Origin: Clostridia bacterium
GTDB lineage: Bacteria; Bacillota; Clostridia; UMGS1883; UMGS1540
Length of the DNA stretch: 64,000 nt
Assembly: GCA_017450025.1 (NCBI GenBank)
Contig: JAFSYJ010000033.1
Span: 49,152 to 113,151, forward strand
Direction of reading: 5' to 3'
Part shown: positions 16,963 through 25,646 of the stretch, piece by piece
How positions within the stretch are numbered: position 1 is the stretch's first letter
Layout: each line of letters opens with the position of its first letter
Translations under genes and position numbers: made by a program
The notes under the pieces: generated by a model
What the model saw: the letters and a program-made list of their open reading frames with translations, nothing else
Databases searched by the model: none
What the model was told of the DNA's origin: nothing

Positions 16963-18258
16963 ATGATAGAGTTAAATAAAATTTATGAAGCAGAAATAAC
17001 AAGCTATGGCTCGACGGGCGAAGGCGTGTGCAGAATAGACGGCTTTGCGGTGTTTGTTCCGCAAAGTGCCGCAGGCGATAAAATAAAGGTCCGTATCACA
17101 AAGCTTCATAAGAGCTACGCGAGGGGCGAAATTGCAGAAATAATAACGCCCTCCCCATGCCGCACCGAGCCTTTGTGCCGCGCGTTTGGCGAATGTGGAG
17201 GCTGTAACCTTATGCACATCGACTATCAGGCACAGCTAAAGTTCAAACACGATAAGGTTGCAAGCGCATTCAAAAAAATCGGCGGTTTCAATGACATCAC
17301 TGTATCAGATGTTGTCCCGTCGCCCGAGGTCTTCCGCTACCGTAATAAGGTCAATGTCCCTGTTTATTCCGATGGCGACAACGCATACGCGGGCTTTTAT
17401 AAAGGCAGAACGCACGAAGCCGTAAAAAACACCGACTGCCTTTTACAGGACAAGTCAAACGCCGCTGTCATAAACGCTGTCGCGGAGTATATAAACAAAA
17501 CAAACGCCGCAGTAAATCACATATATATCAGAACTGCGCAAAACAGGATAATGGTGTCGCTCGAATGTGATTCTCCGCGTCTGCATGACGAAGACACGCT
17601 CGTCACAAGCCTGCTCGAAGCAAACGGCAATATTTCGTCTGTTATATTAAATTCCAAAAAGCCGCGCGCAATATACGGAGAACTGTACCTGACTGATGAA
17701 ATTTCAGGCATCAAATTCAGAATACACCATGATTCGTTTTATCAGATAAATAAAGGCGTGTGCGAGCTTTTGTATAAAAACGCCATTGACCTTTTGGGCG
17801 ATATGCGCGGTAAAACCGTTTTTGATGTTTACTGCGGCATAGGAACAATAAGCCTGCACCTTGCAAAAAAGGCGAAAAGCGTCACAGGTATCGAGTACCT
17901 GCCGCACGCCGTAAAGGACGCACGCGAGAACGCCCGCCTTAACGGAATTTCAAACGCCGTGTTTTACGCGGGCGACGCCGCCAAAGTCCTGCACGACCTT
18001 TTTGAGGGCGGCGACAGAGCGGATTATGTAGTGCTTGACCCTCCGCGTAAGGGCTGTGATAAGGCTTTGCTTGAAACGCTCGGAAAGATGTCGCCCGAAA
18101 AGATAGTATATATTTCCTGCGACTGCGCAACACTCGCGCGCGATGCAAAAGTGCTGACCGCCCTCGGATATAGCGTAAGATCCGTAACCCCGTTTGATAT
18201 GTTCCCGCAGACGCATCATATTGAAACCGCCGCCCTATTGTCAAGAGCAGGGTTATGA
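16963..18258 (+). CDS. rlmD: 23S rRNA (uracil-C5)-methyltransferase RlmD/RumA family
   Basis: This 431-residue SAM-dependent methyltransferase would make m5U in 23S rRNA. It has an N-terminal TRAM domain (about 1-58), iron-sulfur cysteines C72-x5-C78-x2-C81 plus a later Cys in NTDCLLQ, the SAM motif FDVYCGIGTISL, DPPRKGC, and nucleophile Cys in YISCDCATLARD. The ATG at 16963 is chosen because the promoter overlaps the longer frame. The last residues are odd: a 20-bp stretch encoding IETAAL recurs at 19026, where the frame would continue as LFVKENAK and stop on the alkD start, so the present tail (LSRAGL) may come from inserted DNA. RlmCD-type specificity is also possible. Confidence 0.9.
   Translation: MIELNKIYEAEITSYGSTGEGVCRIDGFAVFVPQSAAGDKIKVRITKLHKSYARGEIAEIITPSPCRTEPLCRAFGECGGCNLMHIDYQAQLKFKHDKVASAFKKIGGFNDITVSDVVPSPEVFRYRNKVNVPVYSDGDNAYAGFYKGRTHEAVKNTDCLLQDKSNAAVINAVAEYINKTNAAVNHIYIRTAQNRIMVSLECDSPRLHDEDTLVTSLLEANGNISSVILNSKKPRAIYGELYLTDEISGIKFRIHHDSFYQINKGVCELLYKNAIDLLGDMRGKTVFDVYCGIGTISLHLAKKAKSVTGIEYLPHAVKDARENARLNGISNAVFYAGDAAKVLHDLFEGGDRADYVVLDPPRKGCDKALLETLGKMSPEKIVYISCDCATLARDAKVLTALGYSVRSVTPFDMFPQTHHIETAALLSRAGL
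18220..18239. repeat. 20-bp direct repeat, left copy (in rlmD 3' end)
   Basis: ATTGAAACCGCCGCCCTATT is found here and, identical, at 19026-19045. The copies bracket the ferritin-like gene. This copy encodes IETAALL of RlmD. Confidence 0.9.
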
Positions 18259-18289
18259 TTATAAACCTATAGTTAGGAGAAAAAGAATT

Positions 18290-19030
18290 ATGATTAACAT
18301 ACGCGAGATGCCATGTATATCTTATAACTACCACCAGTGGTATAAATATTTGAAGGACAATGATAAACAGAGGCTTATAATTGATTTTTCTTCTGAACCG
18401 TTGCTTAACAAAGCGGAAAGGAAGTTGATTTTTCCTTCTATAAAGGCATTTCAAATAGGAGAACATAGTGACGGAACTATACTGCTTAAAGCTGTGTCAA
18501 AATTTGCGGCGCAAATAGATGAACCGACTTATAAAAATGTTATGGCCAGTTTCATAAAAGAAGAAAATTTCCACTCCTACTATTTGGCTCAATATATGAA
18601 TTACCATAAAGAGCCATTGAGGAAAAGCACATTTTTAGATAGAATTTTTCGAAAAATCAGACAGGCAGGCGGAATCTTTTTAGAAATATCCGTGCTGGAA
18701 ACCGCAGAAATCATTGCACTGTCCTATTATTCAGCATTAGCAAATACAGCCAAGAAGCTTAACAGCGCTGCACTTGTTTCTATCTGCGAACAGATGCTGA
18801 ACGATGAGCTAAGACACATCGTTCTTCAATCATATACTATATCGCGTATGAAAATTAATTGGTTTAAGTGCTTATTCAGAAAACTACTGATGAAATTGAC
18901 AACTGATGCAGTGTGGATTGCCTATCATCACTTGCTGAAATCAGGAAATTATTCATATTCACATTTTCGTAAGGAAAATTTGGGTTATTTAAATCAATCA
19001 ATGTATCTATCCGCTTTGATGCAAAATTGA
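18290..19030 (+). CDS. Ferritin-like diiron-carboxylate protein of unknown function
   Basis: This 246-residue protein is not a family I can name, but it has a full ferritin-like metal pattern: Glu58, E92-N-F-H95, Glu137/Glu140 in LETAE, and E173-L-R-H176, spaced as in four-helix diiron proteins. It could be an oxygenase, reductase-like or oxygen-stress protein. AGGAG lies about 10 nt before the ATG at 18290. Its codon use and base composition are visibly more AT-rich than rlmD and the AlkD-like gene on either side, and it sits between two 20-bp direct repeats. It looks like a recently inserted single-gene cassette (inference). The longer frame from 18194 overlaps rlmD and lacks a ribosome site. 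Confidence 0.8.
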   Translation: MINIREMPCISYNYHQWYKYLKDNDKQRLIIDFSSEPLLNKAERKLIFPSIKAFQIGEHSDGTILLKAVSKFAAQIDEPTYKNVMASFIKEENFHSYYLAQYMNYHKEPLRKSTFLDRIFRKIRQAGGIFLEISVLETAEIIALSYYSALANTAKKLNSAALVSICEQMLNDELRHIVLQSYTISRMKINWFKCLFRKLLMKLTTDAVWIAYHHLLKSGNYSYSHFRKENLGYLNQSMYLSALMQN

Positions 19031-19045
19031 AACCGCCGCCCTATT
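19026..19045. repeat. 20-bp direct repeat, right copy
   Basis: Exact copy of 18220-18239. Read in the rlmD frame it continues LFVKENAK and stops at TGA overlapping the next ATG (19064), which looks like the original end of rlmD before insertion. Confidence 0.9.
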
Positions 19046-19063
19046 CGTAAAGGAGAACGCTAA

Positions 19064-19708
19064 ATGAAGGTAGAAGAAATCAAAAAAGAGATAGCCACGC
19101 TTGAACGCACCAAATTCGGAATATCAATCCCTGCACTCAGAAAACTCGGGAAACGCATAGCAAAGGAAGACCACCGCTTTTTCCTTGATAATAACCCGAA
19201 GGACACATTTGAGCTGAGGCTTCTTCAGGGGTTTGTAATCGGATATGCAAAAGACGACATTACCACGCTTTTAAAGTATTTTGAGGAGTTTATCCCTTAT
19301 GTATCCGATTGGGCTGAATGTGACCTTTTTTGCCAGTCGTTTAAAATCACGGCTAAATACCCCGATGTTGTTTATGATATGCTGATGAAGTATAGACATT
19401 CCGAAAAGGAGTTTGAATCGCGCATCGTGTCGGTTATGCTTTTGTGCCACTACTTAAATGACGAATATATCGACCGCGTTATAGATGTTCTCGACAGCCT
19501 TGACACAAGTGAGTATTACTCAATGATGGGTGTCGCGTGGGCTATCGCGACGGTTATGGCAAAGTACCCCGAAAAGTGTATGAACTACTTAAAGGGCGAA
19601 AACAACCTCGATAACCGTACATATAATAAGGCACTGCAAAAATCCAGAGAATCCTATCGCGTGCCTGACAGTATAAAAGAAGAAACCAAAAAAATGAAAA
19701 GGTCCTGA
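19064..19708 (+). CDS. AlkD-like DNA alkylation repair protein (HEAT-repeat glycosylase family)
   Basis: This 214-residue all-helical protein matches the AlkC/AlkD HEAT-like family, which excises N3- and N7-alkylpurines. Family blocks visible are VSDWAECDLFCQSF (about 79-92; Trp and Asp at the expected active-site positions), YYSMMGVAWAIATVMAKYP and NRTYNKALQKSRES. AGGAG is 8 nt before the ATG. At a repeat-free ancestral site it would overlap rlmD by ATGA, so the two were probably translationally coupled before the ferritin-like gene arrived. Activity is plausible but not proven. Confidence 0.85.
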   Translation: MKVEEIKKEIATLERTKFGISIPALRKLGKRIAKEDHRFFLDNNPKDTFELRLLQGFVIGYAKDDITTLLKYFEEFIPYVSDWAECDLFCQSFKITAKYPDVVYDMLMKYRHSEKEFESRIVSVMLLCHYLNDEYIDRVIDVLDSLDTSEYYSMMGVAWAIATVMAKYPEKCMNYLKGENNLDNRTYNKALQKSRESYRVPDSIKEETKKMKRS

Positions 19709-19715
19709 AATATTA

Positions 19716-19745
19716 AAAGCGTGCCAAAGGCACGCTTTATTTTAT
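19716..19745. terminator. Bidirectional terminator
   Basis: AAAGCGTGCC and GGCACGCTTT pair perfectly around an AAA loop; flanking A and T runs allow use in both directions. It separates the convergent AlkD-like and stalk-domain genes. Confidence 0.85.
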
Positions 19746-19749
19746 ACTC

Positions 19750-20208
19750 TTATCTGCTTATTGTAACCGTCTGCGTTGCTCCGTCCCAATCAACCTCAAA
19801 TCCCATATTCTCTGCTATAAAGCGTACAGGGACATAAGTTCTGTCGTTTAAAATCACGGGCGCAGCGTCAAGGCTCAATGCTTCACCGTTTTTAAAAGCA
19901 ACCTGAACGCCGATAACAAGCGAAATACTGCTGCCGTTGTAATTTATATGGACAATCTTCTGACCTCCCATATCGCTGAAGTCAACCTCACCGCCCAAAG
20001 CTTCGGCAATTGCACGGATAGGGAGGAATGTTCTGTCTTCGATTATAACGGGAACAGTCTCGTCTCTGCCTGCGTCGATCGATAACTGTAAACCGTTAAC
20101 GCTAAAACGGGGATTCCCGATTTGGAACGATATAGCGATGTCAGCAAATGCCGCCGTAGCCGCAAAGCAAACCAAAACCGCCAGAATAATAGAAACAAAT
20201 TTTTTCAT
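19750..20208 (-). CDS. Secreted copper amine oxidase N-terminal (stalk) domain protein
   Basis: This 152-residue protein has a signal peptide (MKKFVSIILAVLVCFAATAAFA) and a stalk domain made of two related halves, seen as VIIEDRTFLPIRAIAEALGGEVDF and VILNDRTYVPVRFIAENMGFEVDW. Such modules occur in exported or wall-bound clostridial proteins and are not catalytic. GCAGG lies 8 nt before the ATG at 20208; the longer frame to 20262 covers the promoter. It has its own consensus promoter, so it is a single-gene unit. Role unknown; the short length suggests a free secreted domain. Confidence 0.85.
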   Translation of the reverse strand: MKKFVSIILAVLVCFAATAAFADIAISFQIGNPRFSVNGLQLSIDAGRDETVPVIIEDRTFLPIRAIAEALGGEVDFSDMGGQKIVHINYNGSSISLVIGVQVAFKNGEALSLDAAPVILNDRTYVPVRFIAENMGFEVDWDGATQTVTISR

Positions 20209-20233
20209 TTTGATAACCTGCCTTTCAAAACTT

Positions 20234-20262
20234 ATTATACTATAATAAAAGCTTTTTGTCAA
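20234..20262 (-). promoter_or_regulatory. Consensus sigma-A promoter of the stalk-domain gene
   Basis: On the minus strand TTGACA (20262-20257), 17-bp spacer, TATAAT (20239-20234), both perfect. It starts right after the proA stop. Confidence 0.85.
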
Positions 20263-20264
20263 AT

Positions 20265-21500
20265 TTATCTTATCTGACCGCTTCCGTAAATCACATATTT
20301 TGTCGTTGTGAGAGCCAAAAGCCCCATAGGTCCTCTTGCGTGGAGCTTTTGCGTGCTTATGCCTATCTCCGCGCCAAACCCGAACTCGCCGCCGTCTGTA
20401 AACCTTGTTGAAGCGTTGACATAAACTGCCGCGCTGTCAACGGTGTCCAAAAACTTTTGCGCGTTTGTGTAGTTTTCGGTGACGATAGCCTCCGAATGTC
20501 CCGTCGAATACTTTGCGATATGCGAGATAGCACCGTCGAGCGAGTCAACGACCTTGACCGAAATTATAAGGTCCAAGAACTCTCTTGCAAAGTCGTCGTC
20601 TGTTGCCTCATCTGCCTTAATTATCGCACGCGTGCGCTCACAGCCCAAGATTTTAACACCCTTTTCGCAAAGCGCCTTCTCTGCCATCGGTAAAAACTCA
20701 CTTGCGATATTTTTGTGCACAAGTAGGCTTTCTGCCGCGTTGCACACGCCGGGGCGCTGGGTTTTTGCGTTTATCAGTATTTTGAGAGCCATATCCAAAT
20801 CGGCAAATTCGTCAATATAAATATGGCAGTTGCCAACGCCCGTCTCGATAACAGGAACTTTTGCGTTTTCCACAACGCTTTTTATAAGCCCCGCTCCGCC
20901 GCGCGGTATCAAAACGTCAATAAGCCCGTGAAGCTCCATCAGCTCTCTTGCGGATTCGCGCGATGTGTCCTTAATAAGCGCTATTGCGTCCCCGGGCAAA
21001 ATACCGCTTATAGCGTCGCGCAAAGCGTCAACTATTGCGATGTTTGAGTTAATGGCTTCTTTCCCACCGCGCAGGATAACAGCGTTGCCCGTTTTAATAC
21101 AAAGCGCCGCCGCGTCAGCCGTAACATTCGGGCGTGCCTCGTAAATTATTGCAACAACGCCCATCGGAACACGCTTTTGCCCTATTTTTAAACCGTTGGG
21201 GCGTTCCGTCATCGAAATAAACTCGCCGACAGGGTCGGGTAATTCGCGCACCTTCAGTATTGCGTCTGACATATCGGCAATACGCTCCGGCGTAAGACGC
21301 AGCCTGTCCAAAAGCGCACCCGAAACTCCGTTTGCCTCCGCATTTTCCATATCCTTTCTGTTTGCCTCAATAATTTTACCCTGATTTTCTATAAGCGACT
21401 GCGCCATTTTTGTAAGCGCATCTTTTTTTTGTATATACGAAGCCGCCGCCAAAGCGCGCGACGCTTCTTTTGATTTTTGCGCTATGTCCCTTACCGCCAT
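20265..21500 (-). CDS. proA: Gamma-glutamyl phosphate reductase
   Basis: This 411-residue aldehyde-dehydrogenase-fold enzyme reduces gamma-glutamyl phosphate to glutamate semialdehyde with NADPH in proline synthesis. Recognisable blocks include PMGVVAIIYEARPNVT, NAVILRGGKEAINSN, and the catalytic Cys in TQRPGVCNAAESLLVH, then FGFGAEIGISTQKLHARGP. Its ATG overlaps the proB stop by one base (TAATG). It is the last gene of the minus-strand operon that starts at 30000. Full family length; no anomaly seen. Confidence 0.96.
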   Translation of the reverse strand: MAVRDIAQKSKEASRALAAASYIQKKDALTKMAQSLIENQGKIIEANRKDMENAEANGVSGALLDRLRLTPERIADMSDAILKVRELPDPVGEFISMTERPNGLKIGQKRVPMGVVAIIYEARPNVTADAAALCIKTGNAVILRGGKEAINSNIAIVDALRDAISGILPGDAIALIKDTSRESARELMELHGLIDVLIPRGGAGLIKSVVENAKVPVIETGVGNCHIYIDEFADLDMALKILINAKTQRPGVCNAAESLLVHKNIASEFLPMAEKALCEKGVKILGCERTRAIIKADEATDDDFAREFLDLIISVKVVDSLDGAISHIAKYSTGHSEAIVTENYTNAQKFLDTVDSAAVYVNASTRFTDGGEFGFGAEIGISTQKLHARGPMGLLALTTTKYVIYGSGQIR

Positions 21501-22303
21501 TATTTTATCCCTCCTGCGACAAACACCGTACCCTCGGATTTGCCGTCAAAAATATCAAATAAAATATCGGGCTTCTGACCGTTGGCGATTATTGTGTGAA
21601 TTCCCTTTCCGGTCGCGATTTTAGCTGCGCTTATCTTTGTTGCCATACCGCCCGTGCCAAACGCGCTTCCCGAGCCGCCGCCCATATCCGTTATGTGGCT
21701 GTCGATATTTGTGACTGTGCGTATCAGCATCGCTTCGTCGTTTGTGTGCGGGTCAGAATCGTAAAGTCCGTCAATATCCGACAGAATAATAAGCACATCG
21801 GCGTTTGTAAGCCTTGCAACCCGCGCCGAAAGCGTATCGTTGTCCCCGAATTCAAGTTCGTCTGACGAAATCGTGTCGTTTTCGTTTACAATAGGTATAA
21901 TGTCCATATTCAAAAGCTGTTCAAAAGTGACTTCGGCATTTTTCTGCCTTGTGTCGCCGTCTAAAACATCTTTGGTCAAAAGCACCTGCGCCACGGTGTA
22001 GCCGTATTCAGAAAACAGCCTGCCGTAAATGTTCATAAGCTCAACCTGTCCGACGGCGGCTGCAGCCTGCTTTGCGGCGGTGGTGTCGGGCTTTTTTCTG
22101 AGTCCGAGCTTTGCCGCGCCTGCGCCCACCGCGCCTGACGAAACAAGAATAATCTCCCTGCCTTGATTTTTCAGGTCAGAAAGCGTTCTTGTCAAACGCT
22201 CTATTCTCCGCAGGTTAAGCCTGCCGTTGTGGTGCGTAAGCGTCGATGTCCCGACCTTAACAACAACTCTTTTTGCGTTTTTTATTTGCTGATATACATT
22301 CAT
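21500..22303 (-). CDS. proB: Glutamate 5-kinase (no PUA domain)
   Basis: This 267-residue amino-acid kinase phosphorylates glutamate as the first step of proline synthesis. The ATP site VVVKVGTSTL is at the N-terminus, followed by VSSGAVGAG, INENDTISSDELEFGDND-type residues near 140-155, and GTGGMATKISAA near 215. The C-terminal PUA domain of the longer enzymes is absent, as in many Firmicutes. The ATG overlaps the trhP stop by 4 nt. Confidence 0.95.
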   Translation of the reverse strand: MNVYQQIKNAKRVVVKVGTSTLTHHNGRLNLRRIERLTRTLSDLKNQGREIILVSSGAVGAGAAKLGLRKKPDTTAAKQAAAAVGQVELMNIYGRLFSEYGYTVAQVLLTKDVLDGDTRQKNAEVTFEQLLNMDIIPIVNENDTISSDELEFGDNDTLSARVARLTNADVLIILSDIDGLYDSDPHTNDEAMLIRTVTNIDSHITDMGGGSGSAFGTGGMATKISAAKIATGKGIHTIIANGQKPDILFDIFDGKSEGTVFVAGGIK

Positions 22304-23502
22304 TTTTCACATTCCTTTGTCCGTAAGTAGCTTCCGACGGGGAGCGCCTTCGGGTATTTTAAAAGTATTTTCATCTGCGCGTGCGGCGTCGAGTCAATAG
22401 CGTTTCCCTCGCCGTCAAGCATATCTTCAACCTTTATTTCTTCAATCGCGCCGGGCGTCATCGCCTCAACCGTATCTCCGGCAGAAAACTTGTTTCTCTG
22501 CTCCAAAACAAGGTATCCGCGCTCGTCGTATCCCGTAACAACGGCACACACATCGCAGGTTCTTATATACGAGCCGTATGTGTGTATCTCACCGGGCTGT
22601 CCAAAATAAAATCCCGTCGTGTATTCCCTGTGCGAGACCTTGCCGACCTCACGCAAAAGCTCTTTGTCAAACGGCTTTCCGTTATTGTATAGGTCAATAG
22701 CCTTGCGGTACGCGCGCACAACGCACGCCACATAGTATTCGCTTTTTGCCCTACCCTCTATTTTAAAGCTTGTAACACCTGCCTCCGCCAAAAGCGGCAA
22801 ATGCTCTATCATACATAAGTCCTTTGAGTTAAAAACAAAAGTCCCGCGGTCGTTTTCAATAATGGGCATGTATTCTCCGGGGCGTTTTTCTTCCATAATG
22901 TAATATTTCCACCTGCACGGCTGGGCGCACGCTCCGTGGTTTGCGTCGCGCTCCGTCAGATAGTTTGATAATAAGCACCGCCCCGAGTGTGACATACACA
23001 TCGCGCCGTGGACAAAAGTCTCGATTTCAAGCTTCTTCGGCGTTTTGGCGCGGATTTCTTTTATTTCCTCAAGCGATAATTCGCGCGCCAATACAACTCT
23101 TTCCGCGCCCATTTTGTACCAAAACGATGCCGTTTCGTAATTTACTATATTTGCCTGCGTGCTGATGTGTATCGGCAAATTCGGAGCGTTGTTTTTAACC
23201 GCAAAGAAAACACCGGGGTCTGATACGATTACTGCGTCAATCCCGATACTTTCAAGAAATTTCGCATATTTCGAAACGCCCTCAATTTCGCCCGAGCGCA
23301 CAACGGCATTTATCGCAACATGAAGCTTTTTTCCTCGCTCATGTGCGTACCCTACCGCCTCGCGGACCGCATCGCGGTCAAACGACACCGCGCCATGACG
23401 CAACGAATAATCGCCGCCGCCTATATAGCAGGCGTCAGCCCCGTATAAGTATGCTGATTTTAGAGCGGACATACTCCCCGCAGGTGCTAAAAGTTCAAGC
23501 AT
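22300..23502 (-). CDS. trhP: U32 family tRNA U34 hydroxylation protein (TrhP-like)
   Basis: This 400-residue U32 'peptidase' family protein starts MLELLAPAGS with AAAGGAG 6 nt upstream. It has the family block ETFVHGAMCMSHSGRCLLSNYL and the cysteines in GACAQPCRWKY and RTCDVC that suggest an iron-sulfur site. TrhP proteins are needed for 5-hydroxyuridine at tRNA position 34, later methylated by TrmR. The adjacent upstream trmR and mltG reproduce the Bacillus order mltG-trmR-trhP1-trhP2, but only one U32 gene is present. The start overlaps trmR by 8 nt. Confidence 0.88.
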   Translation of the reverse strand: MLELLAPAGSMSALKSAYLYGADACYIGGGDYSLRHGAVSFDRDAVREAVGYAHERGKKLHVAINAVVRSGEIEGVSKYAKFLESIGIDAVIVSDPGVFFAVKNNAPNLPIHISTQANIVNYETASFWYKMGAERVVLARELSLEEIKEIRAKTPKKLEIETFVHGAMCMSHSGRCLLSNYLTERDANHGACAQPCRWKYYIMEEKRPGEYMPIIENDRGTFVFNSKDLCMIEHLPLLAEAGVTSFKIEGRAKSEYYVACVVRAYRKAIDLYNNGKPFDKELLREVGKVSHREYTTGFYFGQPGEIHTYGSYIRTCDVCAVVTGYDERGYLVLEQRNKFSAGDTVEAMTPGAIEEIKVEDMLDGEGNAIDSTPHAQMKILLKYPKALPVGSYLRTKECEK

Positions 23503-24154
23503 TTTTATCTCCTTTAACTGATATTGCAACTCCGTCACCGAGTGGCAAAACGCAGGTCGTAAGCCCCTCGGTTTCATAAAGCGTTTTAAGATATATTCTA
23601 AGCCTTTTAACTATCGTTATTTTTCTGCGTATAAGAAGCGACCGTTCCGCCGTCATTCCCTTGTATAAAACATTGTCCGAAATAAGTATTCCGCCCGCCT
23701 TTAAAAGCCTTAAAATGTGCGGCAAAAATGCGGGATACTGCCCCTTTGCGGCGTCAAGAAAAACAAGACTGTACTCGCCCTCAAGCGACGGCAAAATTTC
23801 CGATGCCTCACCCTCCAAAAGCGTTATTCTGTCTGAAAGCCCTGCTTTCTCAATATTTTCACGCGCAAAGCCTGCCGCTTTGGAATAGCGTTCTATCGTA
23901 GTGACCGTGCCGCTTGTCTCACGCGCGAGGACTATTGACGAATACGCACAGCCCGTGCCTATCTCCAAAAAGTCCCCTCCGCCCGAGAGCCGCGCCATAA
24001 CGCGCAAAAGCTGCGCCGTTTCAGGCTCGGCGATGGGTACATAGCTTTCTTCCTGTTTCGATTTTTCTTCGATTTCCGCAAGTAAGCCGTCACGCGCAGG
24101 CAAAATAGAGCGCAGATAATCGACTATATACGGATAATTTATGTTTTCGCTCAA
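23495..24154 (-). CDS. trmR: tRNA 5-hydroxyuridine methyltransferase TrmR (O-methyltransferase family 3)
   Basis: This 219-residue class I SAM methyltransferase has the motif FLEIGTGCAYSSIVLA, the acidic VTTIERYSKA and SLVFLDAAKGQYP metal-binding region, and ISDNVLYKG, all typical of the caffeoyl-CoA/catechol type to which TrmR (YrrM) belongs. It would convert ho5U34 to mo5U34 in tRNAs. The start is TTG, overlapping the mltG stop as TTGA, with GGGGG about 10 nt upstream. Operon position between mltG and trhP strongly supports the TrmR assignment over a generic O-methyltransferase. Confidence 0.88.
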   Translation of the reverse strand: MSENINYPYIVDYLRSILPARDGLLAEIEEKSKQEESYVPIAEPETAQLLRVMARLSGGGDFLEIGTGCAYSSIVLARETSGTVTTIERYSKAAGFARENIEKAGLSDRITLLEGEASEILPSLEGEYSLVFLDAAKGQYPAFLPHILRLLKAGGILISDNVLYKGMTAERSLLIRRKITIVKRLRIYLKTLYETEGLTTCVLPLGDGVAISVKGDKNA

Positions 24155-25128
24155 TCTTTGTTTACCCCCGAATTTAAGTGCTCGCCGAGCGTTCTGGAAA
24201 ACGACTGTGTGCCGTCTCCGTTTGAAACAAAATATAAGTAGTCCGTGTCGGCAGGATAAAGCGCCGCCTCAATGCTCGCCTTGCCGGGCGATGCGATAGG
24301 GCCTACCGGCAAGCCGGGATATTTGTATGTGTTGTACGGCGAATCTATTTTTATATCCTGATTTGATAAAACATCTTTCCGCTCTTTCAGTATATACTGC
24401 ACCGTCGCGCAGGATTCAAGAAATCTGTACCCCGAGTTGAGCCTGTTGTGAAATACGGATGACACGACTGCTCTTTCCGACTCCACCGCCGCCTCACGCT
24501 CTATAATAGACGCCAGCGTAATAACCTCGTGCGTAGACATTTCGAGTTCCTTTTCGCGCTTGTAATACTTGTCGGTATAGATTTCGTCAAACCGCTTAAG
24601 CATCATATTTATAATATCCTCGCAGGTCATGTCCGGCGAAATAACATAAGTGTCCGGGAATAAATACCCCTCCAGATAGCCGTCTTTTTGCGGCGGCAAA
24701 AACTTGTAGTCAAACTTGCCGTTTGCGGCGGTTATAAAGTCCTCGGCTTTTGCGATGCCCTTTTCTTCCAAAAGTGCGGCAAATTCGCGTAGCTCAAGCC
24801 CTTCCGGGAATGTCACCGCCTCTTCAGAATTCATTCCGCCCTGCGATGTCAGCTCCGCTATAATATCCCTGTACGCCTCGCGCTTATAAAGCATATGACT
24901 GCCTGCTTTAAAGTCTGCGGCATGGCTTCTCGCATAAAGCGAAAAAAGCGTTTTGTTCCCTATTACGCCGTTGTCCTTTAAAAGCGAATAAACCTGCGGT
25001 GGCGTCATACCGTTTTCGATATAAACGCTGACCTCTCCGCCTTTTCCTATCCCGAATATCTCCGCCGCCATCAAAAGTACAAAAGCGACGATAATAACCA
25101 GAATAACTGCAACTGTTACTTTTTTCAT
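24151..25128 (-). CDS. mltG: Endolytic murein transglycosylase MltG
   Basis: This 325-residue membrane-anchored enzyme cleaves nascent peptidoglycan strands. It has an N-terminal helix (about 3-25), a LysM-like region (PPQVYSLLKDNGVI), and the YceG catalytic block EVITLASIIEREA with the conserved Glu near 213, plus SPYNTYKYPGLPVGPIASPG near the C-terminus. The ATG overlaps the formyl-THF cyclo-ligase stop by ATGA. It links cell-wall synthesis with the tRNA-modification genes by co-transcription, as in Bacillus. Confidence 0.94.
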   Translation of the reverse strand: MKKVTVAVILVIIVAFVLLMAAEIFGIGKGGEVSVYIENGMTPPQVYSLLKDNGVIGNKTLFSLYARSHAADFKAGSHMLYKREAYRDIIAELTSQGGMNSEEAVTFPEGLELREFAALLEEKGIAKAEDFITAANGKFDYKFLPPQKDGYLEGYLFPDTYVISPDMTCEDIINMMLKRFDEIYTDKYYKREKELEMSTHEVITLASIIEREAAVESERAVVSSVFHNRLNSGYRFLESCATVQYILKERKDVLSNQDIKIDSPYNTYKYPGLPVGPIASPGKASIEAALYPADTDYLYFVSNGDGTQSFSRTLGEHLNSGVNKD

Positions 25129-25646
25129 AAGTTAAAAACTCCTTCGTCTGTGACGACAATATCCATCGCCACATCAGTTTCGTTTGTCTTAACCGTGTTG
25201 TCCGTTTGGAATGAATAGCAAAGCCCGACCTTAACGCCGCTCCGCCCCTTTAAAAAGCGGTCGTAATACCCTGCGCCGCGCCCAACTCTGTCGCCCATTT
25301 CCGAAAATATCACGCCCGGCACGATGTATAAGTCGATGCCGCCCGTGTAAGCCGCGCCGACGGGTTCCTCGATTCCGAACTTGCCTTTTTTTATCTTGCC
25401 CGAAAGCTCGACGGCTTCCATAATTCCGTTCCCGATAACGCGCGGAGCAAATACTTTTTTGCCCTCACAGCGGTCTAAAATCATATCGACTGCGACCTCG
25501 TTTTGTATCGGAAAATATATCATAACAGACCGGGCCGAGCTGAAAACATCGAGTAAAATGAGGTTTTTTTGCGCTCGTTCTGATAAGATTTTCACCTCAT
25601 CTGCGGTCATTTTTAACCTTTTTTCAATTATTATCTGCCTGTTCAT
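25125..25646 (-). CDS. 5-formyltetrahydrofolate cyclo-ligase family protein
   Basis: This 173-residue enzyme would use ATP to convert 5-formyl-THF to 5,10-methenyl-THF. The signature GDRVGRGAGYYDRFL near residues 116-130 carries the nucleotide-binding loop, and KRLKM near the N-terminus supplies basic phosphate contacts. It is slightly short compared with the usual 180-200 residues. Its start lies 23 nt inside the DJ-1 gene with AGGGA upstream. Folate one-carbon supply fits co-expression with thyX. Confidence 0.9.
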   Translation of the reverse strand: MNRQIIIEKRLKMTADEVKILSERAQKNLILLDVFSSARSVMIYFPIQNEVAVDMILDRCEGKKVFAPRVIGNGIMEAVELSGKIKKGKFGIEEPVGAAYTGGIDLYIVPGVIFSEMGDRVGRGAGYYDRFLKGRSGVKVGLCYSFQTDNTVKTNETDVAMDIVVTDEGVFNL

